Source of the DNA: Flavobacterium fragile
GTDB taxonomy: Bacteria; Bacteroidota; Bacteroidia; Flavobacteriales; Flavobacteriaceae
Reading direction: 5' to 3'
DNA: 64,000 bases
NCBI RefSeq assembly: GCF_023634865.1
Contig: NZ_JAMLJN010000002.1
Location: forward strand, 248,001 to 312,000
This document shows positions 8,055 through 15,666 of the stretch, in pieces. Positions within the stretch are counted from its first letter, which is position 1. Each line of letters starts with the position of its first letter. The notes below the pieces were generated by a model, which did not search any database, was not told the DNA's origin, and saw only the letters and a program-made list of their open reading frames with translations. The translations under genes and the position numbers were made by a program.

Positions 8055-8528
8055 ATGAATCAGATTTTAAAGTTCAGTTCAAAGATTTTCGATGAAATAG
8101 TTATTGAAGGTTTAATTAACCTAAAAGTTAAAAGAAATTTTAAATGGTTTAGAACTTTTGATTTAAAAATCTTTGATGAAGATAATCATTTATTGACTAT
8201 TGCTACGACAATCGATTTTCTAAAAATTAAATATTCCATACCTCATAATCAAACTGGATTTGAAATTGGAGTTGAAAATGATGAAAGGCTTTTCATTGAT
8301 AATGACAAATTAGAATTAAAAGTTGAAAAATTTTATCCTTTTAAAAATAAATATGCTGAAGTTTGGTTTAATAATAAACTAGTTGGAGAAATTCTTTTTG
8401 AAAAAAAAGCTTTTAATATAGTATTGAATTTTCATCCTGCAATTGACATTGAATGGAACAAAAATGAAGCTTTAAAAATCGCAATATTGGTTATATTAAA
8501 TATTGTTGACTTAGATGGTACGGAGTAA
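8055..8528 (+). CDS. Hypothetical protein
   Basis: A 157-residue protein that I do not recognise. It has no signal peptide; charged and hydrophobic residues alternate in a beta-rich pattern (FRTFDLKIFDEDNHLLTIAT, YAEVWFNNKLVGEILFEKK), and a hydrophobic stretch near the end (LKIAILVILNIVDL) could be a helix or short membrane anchor. It lies 77 bp after the lipoprotein gene in the same accessory patch, so it is probably part of the same unit. No catalytic motif is visible. The regular frame and start codon support a real gene. Confidence 0.55.
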   Translation: MNQILKFSSKIFDEIVIEGLINLKVKRNFKWFRTFDLKIFDEDNHLLTIATTIDFLKIKYSIPHNQTGFEIGVENDERLFIDNDKLELKVEKFYPFKNKYAEVWFNNKLVGEILFEKKAFNIVLNFHPAIDIEWNKNEALKIAILVILNIVDLDGTE

Positions 8529-8655
8529 ATATTCGAAAAATTAAGCAAGTTAATTAATGGTTTTAAAATAATTTAAATCAAAACCTAATTACCTTTTTAA
8601 GTTTTTAAAATCATTCTCTTAAAAATGGCGGTCTGATACCCAATGAGACTACGAT

Positions 8656-8877
8656 TTAATTTTCTTTTTGTGGAAAATTACCAATTTTCAAAAACATATT
8701 TAAAATTCCTAACATCAATCCAGTTAGTATTGAAGTAAAAAAAGATTTGAATAAAAGTTTTGTTAATTCCTTATTATTTGAAAAATCAATGTCAAATAAT
8801 CCGTAAACTAACATGCCAACAAAAAGCCCCGTTGAAATTGCTAAAAATGTAATTTTAAAGTAAAAAAATCTTTTCAT
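8656..8877 (-). CDS. Small hypothetical membrane protein
   Basis: A 73-residue protein with two hydrophobic segments (FLAISTGLFVGMLVYGLF, about residues 10-27, and SFFTSILTGLMLGILNMF, about 45-62) and charged ends, fitting a two-helix inner-membrane protein. I recognise no family. It lies opposite in direction to the other genes of the accessory patch, just before the right 43-bp repeat. Its hydrophobicity pattern and ATG support it, but at this length it could be spurious. Confidence 0.45.
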   Translation of the reverse strand: MKRFFYFKITFLAISTGLFVGMLVYGLFDIDFSNNKELTKLLFKSFFTSILTGLMLGILNMFLKIGNFPQKEN

Positions 8878-8944
8878 TGTAAAATACTTGAAATTTTATG
8901 TTATTCACAAATATATAAATTTTTAATAAATATGCATAATAATT

Positions 8945-8987
8945 TTATGCATAAGAAAATTATGTATATATTTGTTTTTTGAAATTT
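8945..8987. repeat. 43-bp direct repeat, right copy (padR promoter region)
   Basis: Near-identical to 6623-6665. It contains palindrome TTATGCATAA (8945-8954) and a -7 box TATATTTG (8967-8974) that is well placed to drive padR. A second palindrome, TATGCATA, lies at 8931-8938; the pair is a candidate operator. Confidence 0.85.
8967..8974 (+). promoter_or_regulatory. -7 promoter box for the padR operon
   Basis: TATATTTG (TAnnTTTG), 62 bases before the padR ATG. The predicted leader contains a small hairpin, TCCCTC-TTTG-GAGGGA (9008-9023). Confidence 0.55.
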
Positions 8988-9036
8988 TAATTATCAATTT
9001 AAAGAAGTCCCTCTTTGGAGGGATTTATTGAGGCTT

Positions 9037-9372
9037 ATGAAAAATTCACAATTATACAAAGGCAGTTTAAACACTATTATAATGAAGCTTTTAGAAGAGC
9101 AAGGCAGAATGTATGGTTATGAAATTACGCAGAAAGTAAAAGAAATTACCAAAGGCGAATTGAACATCACGGAAGGCGCTTTGTATCCTGCTTTACACAA
9201 ATTAGAAGCCGAAGGTTTGTTAGATGTTGAGGTGGAAAGAGTGGATAATCGCTTAAGAAAGTACTACAAACTCACCGAAAAAGGCACCACAGAAACCGTA
9301 AACCGTTTAGCGGAATTAGAAGAATTTATCAAAAACATGCAAACTATTGTTAACCCTAAATTGAGTTATTGA
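9037..9372 (+). CDS. PadR-family transcriptional regulator
   Basis: A 111-residue winged-helix regulator of the short PadR type: MKNSQLYKGSLNTIIMKLLE, then MYGYEITQKV and LNITEGALYPALHKLEAEG (wing and recognition helix), LRKYYKLTEKG and a C-terminal dimerisation helix. PadR proteins repress neighbouring membrane-protein genes. It is followed after one base by two membrane-protein genes in one operon, the usual arrangement. TTG 9028 could extend the frame by three codons; ATG 9037 fits the family. The inverted sequences TATGCATA and TTATGCATAA upstream are candidate self-regulatory sites. Confidence 0.9.
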   Translation: MKNSQLYKGSLNTIIMKLLEEQGRMYGYEITQKVKEITKGELNITEGALYPALHKLEAEGLLDVEVERVDNRLRKYYKLTEKGTTETVNRLAELEEFIKNMQTIVNPKLSY

Positions 9373-9373
9373 G

Positions 9374-10003
9374 ATGAAATTGACAGTGGAACAAATAGAT
9401 AAAATAGATGTTGTTTTAGATAAACTAGGTTTAGATTTTCTTGATTTTAAATTAGAAATAAAGGATCATATTGCTTGTGAAGTTGAAGAGGAAATTGAAA
9501 TGAATCAATCCGATTTCAATTCGGCATTTATTTTAGTTTTAGAACGATGGGAAAGTAAATTAGTTCTTACAGAAAGTTTATTAATTAGTAACAAAAGGAG
9601 TTTTCCTAAAATTGTTATTGACCAACTTTTTAAAAGATTTTTGATTTACAATATTACTTTGGCGGTTTCAATTTTATTTGGAGTATTAATTTATATCAAT
9701 TTTTTAAAAGATTTTGTAAATGATTCACTATATGTAAATTTTTTCAATTGGATTTTTATTTCTTGTTTTTTAATTTTCTCTGCATTTAAACTTATAATCT
9801 ATTTTAAGAAAATTAAAACTAGTTATTCATATATGTTTAATCAAAATTTTTGGCTTTTCACGCTTTATTTTGTCTTTGTTTTTCTCTGGGATACAAGCTT
9901 TATGAGTGTCTTAACTTTTTTAGTATTAATTGCAATCTCTCCATTTTTGATGTACTCTTTTTATAAGCATCAGCACTTTGTTAAGAAATATCAATTATTA
10001 TGA
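9374..10003 (+). CDS. PadR-linked membrane protein, paralogue 1
   Basis: A 209-residue protein with a soluble acidic N-terminus (about residues 1-80, MKLTVEQIDKIDVVLDK...EIKDHIACEVEEEI) and four membrane helices after about residue 95. The N-terminal pattern of EQID, L.ELxDHIA and a downstream W/F-rich helix recurs in the next gene, so the two are paralogues, and it resembles the N-terminal helices of DUF1700-type permeases that accompany PadR. One base separates it from padR. Probably a target of the PadR protein; its function is unknown. Confidence 0.75.
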   Translation: MKLTVEQIDKIDVVLDKLGLDFLDFKLEIKDHIACEVEEEIEMNQSDFNSAFILVLERWESKLVLTESLLISNKRSFPKIVIDQLFKRFLIYNITLAVSILFGVLIYINFLKDFVNDSLYVNFFNWIFISCFLIFSAFKLIIYFKKIKTSYSYMFNQNFWLFTLYFVFVFLWDTSFMSVLTFLVLIAISPFLMYSFYKHQHFVKKYQLL

Positions 10004-10704
10004 AACTCATACCAGAACAAATAGACCGTCTTTACCAATTTACTCGTCAACATTACGTAGAATGGTACGATTTACAAACTGAGTTAGTAGATCATTTAGC
10101 TAATGCTATTGAACATCAATGGCAAGAAAATCCTAAAATTTCGTTTGAAGATGCCTTGCAAATTGAGTTTAATAAATTTGGAATTTTTGGGTTTATGGAT
10201 GTAGTAGAAAAACGTCAAGCGGCATTAAATAAAAGGTATAATAAAATTGTTTGGAAGCATTTTAAAGCTTTTTTTACGATTCCTAAAATTGTAGCTACTT
10301 TTTCAGCAATTGGAGTTTTCTTTTACATGTTACTAAGTATAAATAAACAAGCAGGAATTATTATCAATTCTTTTATAGTTGTAGCCATATTGTTTTTTTG
10401 GATGGCTACAATTGTTAAACGAATAAAATATAACAAAATAGCAAAAGCATCAGGAAAGAAATGGCTTTTTAAAGAAGTGATTTTTGGTTATAGTAATTTT
10501 GCGGGATTGAGTTATATCCCAATTCAAATATTAGTTCATGTTGATTTTGATTCACAAATTGGAATAATCAAAGCTCTATTTTTCAGTATTTTAATTGTAT
10601 CGATGTATCTGGTTGACTATATCGTTTTGTTTGAAATCCCATCCAAAGCAGAAGAGTATTTAAATGAAACCTATCCCGAATATGCATTAGAAAATGCCAA
10701 TTAA
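10000..10704 (+). CDS. PadR-linked membrane protein, paralogue 2
   Basis: A 234-residue protein with the same plan as its upstream neighbour: MKLIPEQIDRLYQF, ELVDHLANAIEHQW and a membrane part with about four helices from residue 95. The start ATG overlaps the preceding stop (ATGA), so translation is probably coupled. The C-terminus (KAEEYLNETYPEYALENAN) is soluble. The operon ends in a strong hairpin right after it. The role is unknown; an envelope function under PadR control is an inference from the operon. Confidence 0.75.
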   Translation: MKLIPEQIDRLYQFTRQHYVEWYDLQTELVDHLANAIEHQWQENPKISFEDALQIEFNKFGIFGFMDVVEKRQAALNKRYNKIVWKHFKAFFTIPKIVATFSAIGVFFYMLLSINKQAGIIINSFIVVAILFFWMATIVKRIKYNKIAKASGKKWLFKEVIFGYSNFAGLSYIPIQILVHVDFDSQIGIIKALFFSILIVSMYLVDYIVLFEIPSKAEEYLNETYPEYALENAN

Positions 10705-10709
10705 ACATA

Positions 10710-10735
10710 AAGCCTACTCTTTTAAAAGTAGGCTT
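10710..10735. terminator. Bidirectional hairpin terminator
   Basis: Perfect nine-base stem AAGCCTACT/AGTAGGCTT with an eight-base loop, followed by a T-rich run on the plus strand and A/T-rich sequence on the minus strand. It lies between the padR operon and the convergent thioesterase gene. Confidence 0.85.
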
Positions 10736-10740
10736 TTGTT

Positions 10741-11253
10741 TTATTCTATAAACAACGCTTTTAATTCGGTTGCTTCATTTGGTTTCATTTTCCCAGCTAA
10801 GACTAAACTTAATTGTTTTCTTCTTAATGCGGCTTCGTAACGTTGTTTTTCTAATTCTGTTTCAGGTATAATTGGTGGAACAGGAACTGGTCTTCCGGTT
10901 TCGTCAACAGCAACAAAAGTATAAATCGCTTCGTTTGCTTTGTTTTTAATTCCCGATTCTCGGTCTTCAATCCAAACATCAATAAAAATCTCCATAGAAG
11001 TGTTGAATGTTCTAGACACTTTAGATTCTACAGTTACCACACTTCCTAACGGAATAGCTCTGTTAAACGCCACGTGATTCACCGATGCCGTCACACAAAT
11101 TCTACGCGAATGTCTTCTTGCAGTAATACTCGCCGCTCTGTCCATACGAGCAAGCAATTCACCACCAAATAAATTGTTTAATGGATTCGTTTCACCTGGT
11201 AAAACTAAGTCGGTTAAAGTAGTTACCGATTCTGAAGGAAATTTTGGTTGCAT
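10741..11253 (-). CDS. Acyl-CoA thioesterase (hotdog fold)
   Basis: Hydrolyses acyl-CoA to free acid and CoA in the cytosol. The 170-residue product follows the YciA/acyl-CoA hydrolase pattern: ETNPLNNLFGGELLARMD (hotdog helix with the catalytic Asn/Asp region) and ASVNHVAFNRAIPLGSVVTVESKV. A longer frame opens at 11325, but it would cross the hairpin at 11303-11322 and the -7 box at 11265-11272, so ATG 11253 is chosen. The gene is alone in its transcript. The chain length it prefers cannot be read from sequence. Confidence 0.92.
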   Translation of the reverse strand: MQPKFPSESVTTLTDLVLPGETNPLNNLFGGELLARMDRAASITARRHSRRICVTASVNHVAFNRAIPLGSVVTVESKVSRTFNTSMEIFIDVWIEDRESGIKNKANEAIYTFVAVDETGRPVPVPPIIPETELEKQRYEAALRRKQLSLVLAGKMKPNEATELKALFIE

Positions 11254-11264
11254 TGTTTTTTTTG

Positions 11265-11272
11265 CAAAGATA
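11265..11272 (-). promoter_or_regulatory. -7 promoter box for the thioesterase
   Basis: TATCTTTG on the minus strand (TAnnTTTG), 11 bases before ATG 11253, implying a very short leader. Confidence 0.6.
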
Positions 11273-11302
11273 AAGAGGAATTTTAAAATTAAATGCAAAA
11301 AA

Positions 11303-11322
11303 AAATCCCAAAATTGGGATTT
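11303..11322 (-). terminator. Hairpin terminator after the HU/SPOR gene
   Basis: Nine-base perfect stem AAATCCCAA/TTGGGATTT with a two-base gap, followed on the minus strand by a run of Ts. It separates the HU/SPOR gene from the thioesterase promoter. Confidence 0.75.
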
Positions 11323-11351
11323 CAATAATTTTTATACAAAATGTTAAAAAT

Positions 11352-12293
11352 TTATTCGATTAACAACCAAGCTTCAGCATTATGCGATTTTTGAATGTTT
11401 TTTCTTTCCGTTTGAGCCTCGTTTAAGTTCTTGAAACTTCCGTAAACCACGGGATATAAATTGTGTTTGTTCATTGGAAGCATCTTAGCATTTTCAAAAC
11501 CTGCTGCTTTTAATTCGGCAATAGCTTTGTTGGCATTTTCTTCACTTCTGTAAGCGCCAGCTACTAAATGATAAGGCATTTTTTCTTCAGTTGGAGCAGC
11601 TACACTTAATTCAACGGCTTCAATCGGAGTGCTAATTACAAAAGTAGCTTGTTGAATTTGTTGTTGTACTTTTTCTTGAACTTTTTTCTGAACCGCTAAA
11701 GTTTTGGTTTCAATTTGTTGGTCATAGTAGGTTTTATATCCAAAACCACCAGCGCCTAACATCACCACAAAAATTGCAGCATATTTCAAATAAGAGTAAT
11801 CTCTTTTTCTTTCAGGTGTAAAAATAATTGGCGCTTTTTCTTCTAAAGCTGCTACTTCTTGCTTTAAAACTTCTCTTGTAATTTCTGGAGAAACAAAAGG
11901 AGTTAATCCAAACGAATCCGTTAAGAAATTTACGGTATTCGCTGGTTCAAAAACCCAATTCATTTCATTGTTCACCGAAATTTCGCCAATGTTTTTCAAC
12001 ACCACACGATTGCGGTTTTGCAACAAATACGTCCACTCGTTCACCACATCACCAATTTTGATTACCGCTAATTCGTAGGACATTTTTTCTTGCAATGCCA
12101 CATGATTTGCTAATAAACCATCATTGTTTTTTACATTCGCATTAAACGAAACCACTTTTTTAGGTGGAAAAAACGAACTTGCGCTTCCCGTAACGTGCGC
12201 GGACACAGTTTCGGTTAAAAACGCACCAAAACCAGGAACAGTAACGCACTGATAACGATATAATAAGTCGGATATGTGTTTTTCTATCTGCAT
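11352..12293 (-). CDS. HU-like domain and SPOR domain protein
   Basis: A 313-residue bitopic protein. Residues 1-120 resemble the HU-CCDC81 type domain of Bacteroidetes (MQIEKHISDLLYRYQCVTVPGFGAF, NDGLLANHVA); a membrane helix (YAAIFVVMLGAGGFGYKTYY) follows at about 166-187, then a Gln-rich stretch, and a C-terminal SPOR domain (about 238-313; YHLVAGAYRSEENANKAIAELK) that binds denuded peptidoglycan at division sites. The cytoplasmic DNA-binding-like half and the periplasmic half could tie chromosome or cytoskeleton to the septum; that is inference. A TAACTTTG box ends five bases before the ATG, suggesting an almost leaderless mRNA. Confidence 0.88.
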   Translation of the reverse strand: MQIEKHISDLLYRYQCVTVPGFGAFLTETVSAHVTGSASSFFPPKKVVSFNANVKNNDGLLANHVALQEKMSYELAVIKIGDVVNEWTYLLQNRNRVVLKNIGEISVNNEMNWVFEPANTVNFLTDSFGLTPFVSPEITREVLKQEVAALEEKAPIIFTPERKRDYSYLKYAAIFVVMLGAGGFGYKTYYDQQIETKTLAVQKKVQEKVQQQIQQATFVISTPIEAVELSVAAPTEEKMPYHLVAGAYRSEENANKAIAELKAAGFENAKMLPMNKHNLYPVVYGSFKNLNEAQTERKNIQKSHNAEAWLLIE

Positions 12294-12298
12294 AACAA

Positions 12299-12306
12299 CA
12301 AAGTTA
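12299..12306 (-). promoter_or_regulatory. -7 promoter box for the HU/SPOR gene
   Basis: TAACTTTG on the minus strand (TAnnTTTG), ending five bases before the ATG at 12293. Confidence 0.55.
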
Positions 12307-12412
12307 GATAATCAATAGCAATATCAAAATTTTATCAACAAAAATTATTAACAATTGCGATTTTTACTGTAAATAATTGGAAGCGAATGGCTTGGGCTTT
12401 CTTGGTTTCCTT

Positions 12413-12499
12413 GTTCCTGCTTTACGTTACAATCTTTTTTTTGTTGCCTTCGAGAACCTTAGTCAACAAAAAAAAGGATTTCCACTACAATCAGGGCTA
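12413..12499. repeat. Structured intergenic element with long stem-loop
   Basis: The core is a perfect 12-base stem TTTTTTTTGTTG (12435-12446) / CAACAAAAAAAA (12464-12475) with a 17-base loop, flanked by AATC/GATT and by an outer CCTG (12416-12419) / CAGG (12492-12495) pair. On the minus strand it begins TAGCCCTGATTGTAGTGG, which I remember as the start of an element dispersed through Flavobacterium genomes. It sits between divergent promoters of the HU/SPOR gene and dprA. No function can be stated. Confidence 0.6.
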
Positions 12500-12542
12500 G
12501 AAATGTTTCCATTTTCTTTTTTGGATTATTGCTAAAAAGAAC

Positions 12543-12550
12543 TATTTTTG
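12543..12550 (+). promoter_or_regulatory. -7 promoter box for dprA
   Basis: TATTTTTG (TAnnTTTG), 37 bases before ATG 12588. Confidence 0.5.
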
Positions 12551-12587
12551 TTGTTCAATTATACGCCAAATAAATTTTATACACGCC

Positions 12588-13691
12588 ATGACACAGTCAG
12601 AATTATACCACACACTTGCGCTCATGCAAGTGGAAGGAGTAGGAGATGTAATCGCCAAAAAACTTATCCAATACTGCGGAAACGCAGAAGAAGTCTTCGC
12701 TTCAAAAAAATCCCAACTTCAAAAAATTGACGGCATTGGTTCGGTTGTAATTAAAAATTTGCAAGACAAATCGGTATTTGCAAAAGCGGAAGCGGAACTT
12801 CAATTCATAGCACAAGAAAATATTTCCACTACTTATTTTCAGGAGGACAACTATCCCGAACGATTAAAACATTGCTACGACAGTCCCGTACTTTTATTCC
12901 AAGCCGGAAATATAGACTTACAAAACCAAAGAATTATTAGTATTGTCGGCACACGTCAAATCACGACGTATGGCATGGAATTTACTAAGAAATTGATTGA
13001 AGAAATTTCACCTTTAAATCCCATAATTGTTAGTGGTTTTGCTTACGGTGTTGATATTTATGCCCATCAAATGGCTATGGAAAGTGGTTTACAAACTATC
13101 GGCGTTTTAGCTCACGGATTGAATCAAATTTATCCGAAAACCCACAAAAAGTACATGGCAAAAATGGAACAAAACGGCGGCTTTTTAACCGAATTTTGGA
13201 GCACCAGCAATCCCGATAAAGAAAATTTCATCAAAAGAAATCGTATTGTGGCCGGCATTAGCGAAGCTACCATCGTAATTGAAAGTGCCGAAAGAGGCGG
13301 TTCGTTAGTCACCGCTAATTTAGCCAACGATTACAACCGAGACGTTTTCGCAGTTCCAGGAAGAACGACGGATAAATACAGTCAAGGTTGCAATAATTTG
13401 ATTAAAACGCAACGTGCTAATTTGCTCACTTCGGCAGCTGATTTGGTGTATATTTTAAATTGGGAATTGCAACGCGAATCTCAAAAAGTAGTACAAAAAC
13501 AATTGTTCGTCACCTTAACTGAAGAAGAGCAAATCATCTACAATTACCTCCAAAAAACAGGCAAAGAAATGATGGACATAATCGCATTAGAATGTGATTT
13601 TCCGATTTACAGAATTTCTTCCATTTTGTTAAATATGGAATTAAAAGGTGTAATCCGACCTTTGCCGGGAAAAATGTTTGAGGTGGTTTGA
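12588..13691 (+). CDS. dprA: DNA processing protein DprA
   Basis: Binds incoming single-stranded DNA and loads RecA during natural transformation. The 367-residue protein has an N-terminal helix-hairpin-helix/SAM-like part (residues 1-65, VEGVGDVIAKKLI and IDGIGSVVIKNL), the Rossmann-like DprA core (about 75-285; IVGTRQITTYGM, VSGFAYGVDIYAHQMAME, ERGGSLVTANLAND) and a C-terminal winged helix (about 300-367), which is the full Bacteroidetes architecture. It is followed by a bidirectional hairpin shared with trpS. The organism also encodes RecA 5 kb downstream. Nothing is missing. Confidence 0.96.
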   Translation: MTQSELYHTLALMQVEGVGDVIAKKLIQYCGNAEEVFASKKSQLQKIDGIGSVVIKNLQDKSVFAKAEAELQFIAQENISTTYFQEDNYPERLKHCYDSPVLLFQAGNIDLQNQRIISIVGTRQITTYGMEFTKKLIEEISPLNPIIVSGFAYGVDIYAHQMAMESGLQTIGVLAHGLNQIYPKTHKKYMAKMEQNGGFLTEFWSTSNPDKENFIKRNRIVAGISEATIVIESAERGGSLVTANLANDYNRDVFAVPGRTTDKYSQGCNNLIKTQRANLLTSAADLVYILNWELQRESQKVVQKQLFVTLTEEEQIIYNYLQKTGKEMMDIIALECDFPIYRISSILLNMELKGVIRPLPGKMFEVV

Positions 13692-13700
13692 TAAATAAAA

Positions 13701-13735
13701 AACCTCAAAATTTAGACATCTAAACTTTGAGGGTT
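13701..13735. terminator. Bidirectional hairpin terminator between dprA and trpS
   Basis: Stem AACCTCAAA/TTTGAGG(G)TT with the inner pair TTTAGA/TCTAAA around CA, followed by T-rich sequence on the plus strand. The two genes converge on it. Confidence 0.8.
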
Positions 13736-13759
13736 TTCTTTATTTAAAGTTGAGTTTTC

Positions 13760-14728
13760 TTAGTAACCCAACTTCTCTCTAACTCTTTTCAAAACGCCAT
13801 TTGCTACAGCACTTGCTTTTGCGGCACCTTCAAGTAATAATTTATCTACTTCTTCTAGGTTGTTGCTGTAGTAATTGTATTTTTCTCTTTCTGTTTTGAA
13901 TTTTTCAACGATTAATTCAAATAAGGCTTGTTTGGCGTGACCGTAGCCGTAATTTCCAGCTTCGTATTTGGCACGTAAATCAGCCACTTCATCAGTAGAA
14001 CCTAATAATTTGTATAAGGCAAACACGTTACAAGTATCTGGATTTTTTGGTTCTTCAAGTGGCGTGCTGTCAGTTTCAATTGTTTTGATTTGTTTTAGTA
14101 ACGCTTTATCATCTAAAAAGATATTGATAAAATTGTTTCTCGATTTACTCATTTTTTGCCCGTCTGTTCCCGGAATAATCATGATTTGCTCATCGATTTT
14201 CGCTTCAGGTAATACAAACGTTTCACCCATTTGGTGATTGAATCTCGAAGCTACATCGCGTGTAATTTCTAGATGTTGCAATTGATCTTTTCCAACAGGA
14301 ACAAATTCAGCATCATACAATAAAATATCAGCTGCCATTAACATTGGGTATGAAAACAAACCTGCATTTACATCATCTAATCTATCCGCTTTATCCTTGA
14401 AAGAATGTGCTAATGTTAAACGTTGGAACGGAAAAAAGCAACTCAAATACCAAGAAAGTTCTGTAGTCTGAGGCACATCTGATTGGCGGTAAAAAACCAC
14501 ACGATTCGTATCTAAACCACACGCCAGCCAAGCCGCCGCAACACTATACGTATTTTGTCTTAATTCTGCTCCATTTTTGATTTGCGTAATCGAATGCAAA
14601 TCGGCAATGAAAAGAAAAGACTCGTTATCAGGATTGTTTGCCATTTGAATAGCAGGAATAATTGCGCCTAATAAATTACCTAAGTGTGGGGTTCCTGTAC
14701 TTTGAACTCCGGTTAAGATTTTTGCCAT
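13760..14728 (-). CDS. trpS: Tryptophan--tRNA ligase
   Basis: Charges tRNA-Trp with tryptophan. The 322-residue length is normal for a bacterial TrpRS. The class I HIGH-like motif is TGTPHLGNLLGA (residues 11-22), and the KMSKS loop is complete in DGQKMSKSRNN. LAHSFKDKADR and YPMLMAADILLYDAEFVPVGKDQ belong to the active-site region. It has a -7 box TACCTTTG 18 bases upstream and appears to be transcribed alone, convergent with dprA. Confidence 0.97.
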   Translation of the reverse strand: MAKILTGVQSTGTPHLGNLLGAIIPAIQMANNPDNESFLFIADLHSITQIKNGAELRQNTYSVAAAWLACGLDTNRVVFYRQSDVPQTTELSWYLSCFFPFQRLTLAHSFKDKADRLDDVNAGLFSYPMLMAADILLYDAEFVPVGKDQLQHLEITRDVASRFNHQMGETFVLPEAKIDEQIMIIPGTDGQKMSKSRNNFINIFLDDKALLKQIKTIETDSTPLEEPKNPDTCNVFALYKLLGSTDEVADLRAKYEAGNYGYGHAKQALFELIVEKFKTEREKYNYYSNNLEEVDKLLLEGAAKASAVANGVLKRVREKLGY

Positions 14729-14745
14729 TTTTCAACTGTTTTTTG

Positions 14746-14753
14746 CAAAGGTA
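14746..14753 (-). promoter_or_regulatory. -7 promoter box for trpS
   Basis: TACCTTTG on the minus strand (TAnnTTTG), 17 bases before the trpS ATG. Confidence 0.6.
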
Positions 14754-14805
14754 AAGGATAATGTAAAAAGGCAAAACTAAAAAGAGTAAGTTTTATGAAA
14801 ATCAT

Positions 14806-14813
14806 TACTTTTG
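14806..14813 (+). promoter_or_regulatory. -7 promoter box for plsC
   Basis: TACTTTTG (TAnnTTTG), 22 bases before ATG 14836. Confidence 0.6.
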
Positions 14814-14835
14814 GGAATATTATTTGCTAAAGAAA

Positions 14836-15576
14836 ATGAAATTTTTAAAATATCCGCTCACCCTTTTATATCGCATTTGGTTTTATATTTTAGTGTTAAT
14901 TCCAATTATTGTGTTGTTCCCGTTTATTTTGGCAACGATTTTAAGTGAAAAGACCTATCCGTTATTTTTTAGAATTGCGCGTATTTGGGCCAAATTCATT
15001 TTAATTGGAATGGGATTCCATTACAAAATAGAAGGCGATGAAGTTTTTGAAGATGGTAAAAGTTATATGTTAGTTGCTAATCACACTTCAATGACCGATA
15101 TTATGTTGATGTTGATTGCCGTTAAAAACCATCCGTTTGTTTTTGTAGGAAAGAAAGAATTGGCTAAGATTCCGATTTTTGGATTTATTTATAAACGCGT
15201 TTGTATTTTAGTTGACAGAAGTAATAGCAAAAGTCGTTATCAAGTTTTTGAACGTGCTCAAAAAAGAATTCACCAAGGATTGAGCATTTGTATTTTCCCA
15301 GAAGGTGGCGTTCCAGAAGAACATATTGTGTTAGATGAATTTAAAGACGGTGCTTTCAGAATTGCTTTAGAACATGGTTTGCCAATTGTTCCAATGGTCT
15401 TTTTCGATAATAAAAAACGTTTTTCGTATACTTTTTTTAGTGGAAGTCCAGGAAGAATGCGTGCTAAAATTTATCCAATAATTGAAACTAAAGGCAAAAC
15501 TTTGGAAGACAAAAACACGCTAAAAAATCAGGTTAGACAAATTATTTTACAACCGTTACTTAATGATAATAAATAA
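14836..15576 (+). CDS. plsC: 1-acyl-sn-glycerol-3-phosphate acyltransferase
   Basis: Adds the second acyl chain to lysophosphatidic acid at the inner membrane. The 246-residue protein has an N-terminal membrane helix (IWFYILVLIPIIVLFPFILAT) and the acyltransferase blocks NHTSMTD (the H-x4-D catalytic motif) and FPEGGVPE (glycerophosphate binding), plus the block around LVDRSN. TTG 14824 opens a frame four codons longer; ATG 14836 fits the -7 box and the family. A second PlsC-like protein is encoded at 60100-60834. A hairpin terminator follows at once. Confidence 0.92.
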   Translation: MKFLKYPLTLLYRIWFYILVLIPIIVLFPFILATILSEKTYPLFFRIARIWAKFILIGMGFHYKIEGDEVFEDGKSYMLVANHTSMTDIMLMLIAVKNHPFVFVGKKELAKIPIFGFIYKRVCILVDRSNSKSRYQVFERAQKRIHQGLSICIFPEGGVPEEHIVLDEFKDGAFRIALEHGLPIVPMVFFDNKKRFSYTFFSGSPGRMRAKIYPIIETKGKTLEDKNTLKNQVRQIILQPLLNDNK

Positions 15577-15578
15577 AA

Positions 15579-15601
15579 AAAGTCCAAATCAATTGGACTT
15601 T
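15579..15601 (+). terminator. Hairpin terminator after plsC
   Basis: Nine-base stem AAAGTCCAA/TTGGACTTT with a five-base loop and flanking A and T runs; it lies between plsC and the convergent barrel-protein gene. Confidence 0.8.
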
Positions 15602-15666
15602 TTCAGTTTCATTTTTTAGAATGAAACACTTAACTTAACTGTAAATTTAAGCTTAACCAAAAAAGC

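Noticed and set aside
8529..8655. GC-richer patch around 8625-8653 as a possible gene remnant
   Set aside because: Too short to align with anything I know and without a repeat elsewhere in the window.
12548..12730. 60-codon frame overlapping the start of dprA
   Set aside because: Its product is Arg/His/Lys-rich without a domain, and dprA in the other frame is unambiguous.
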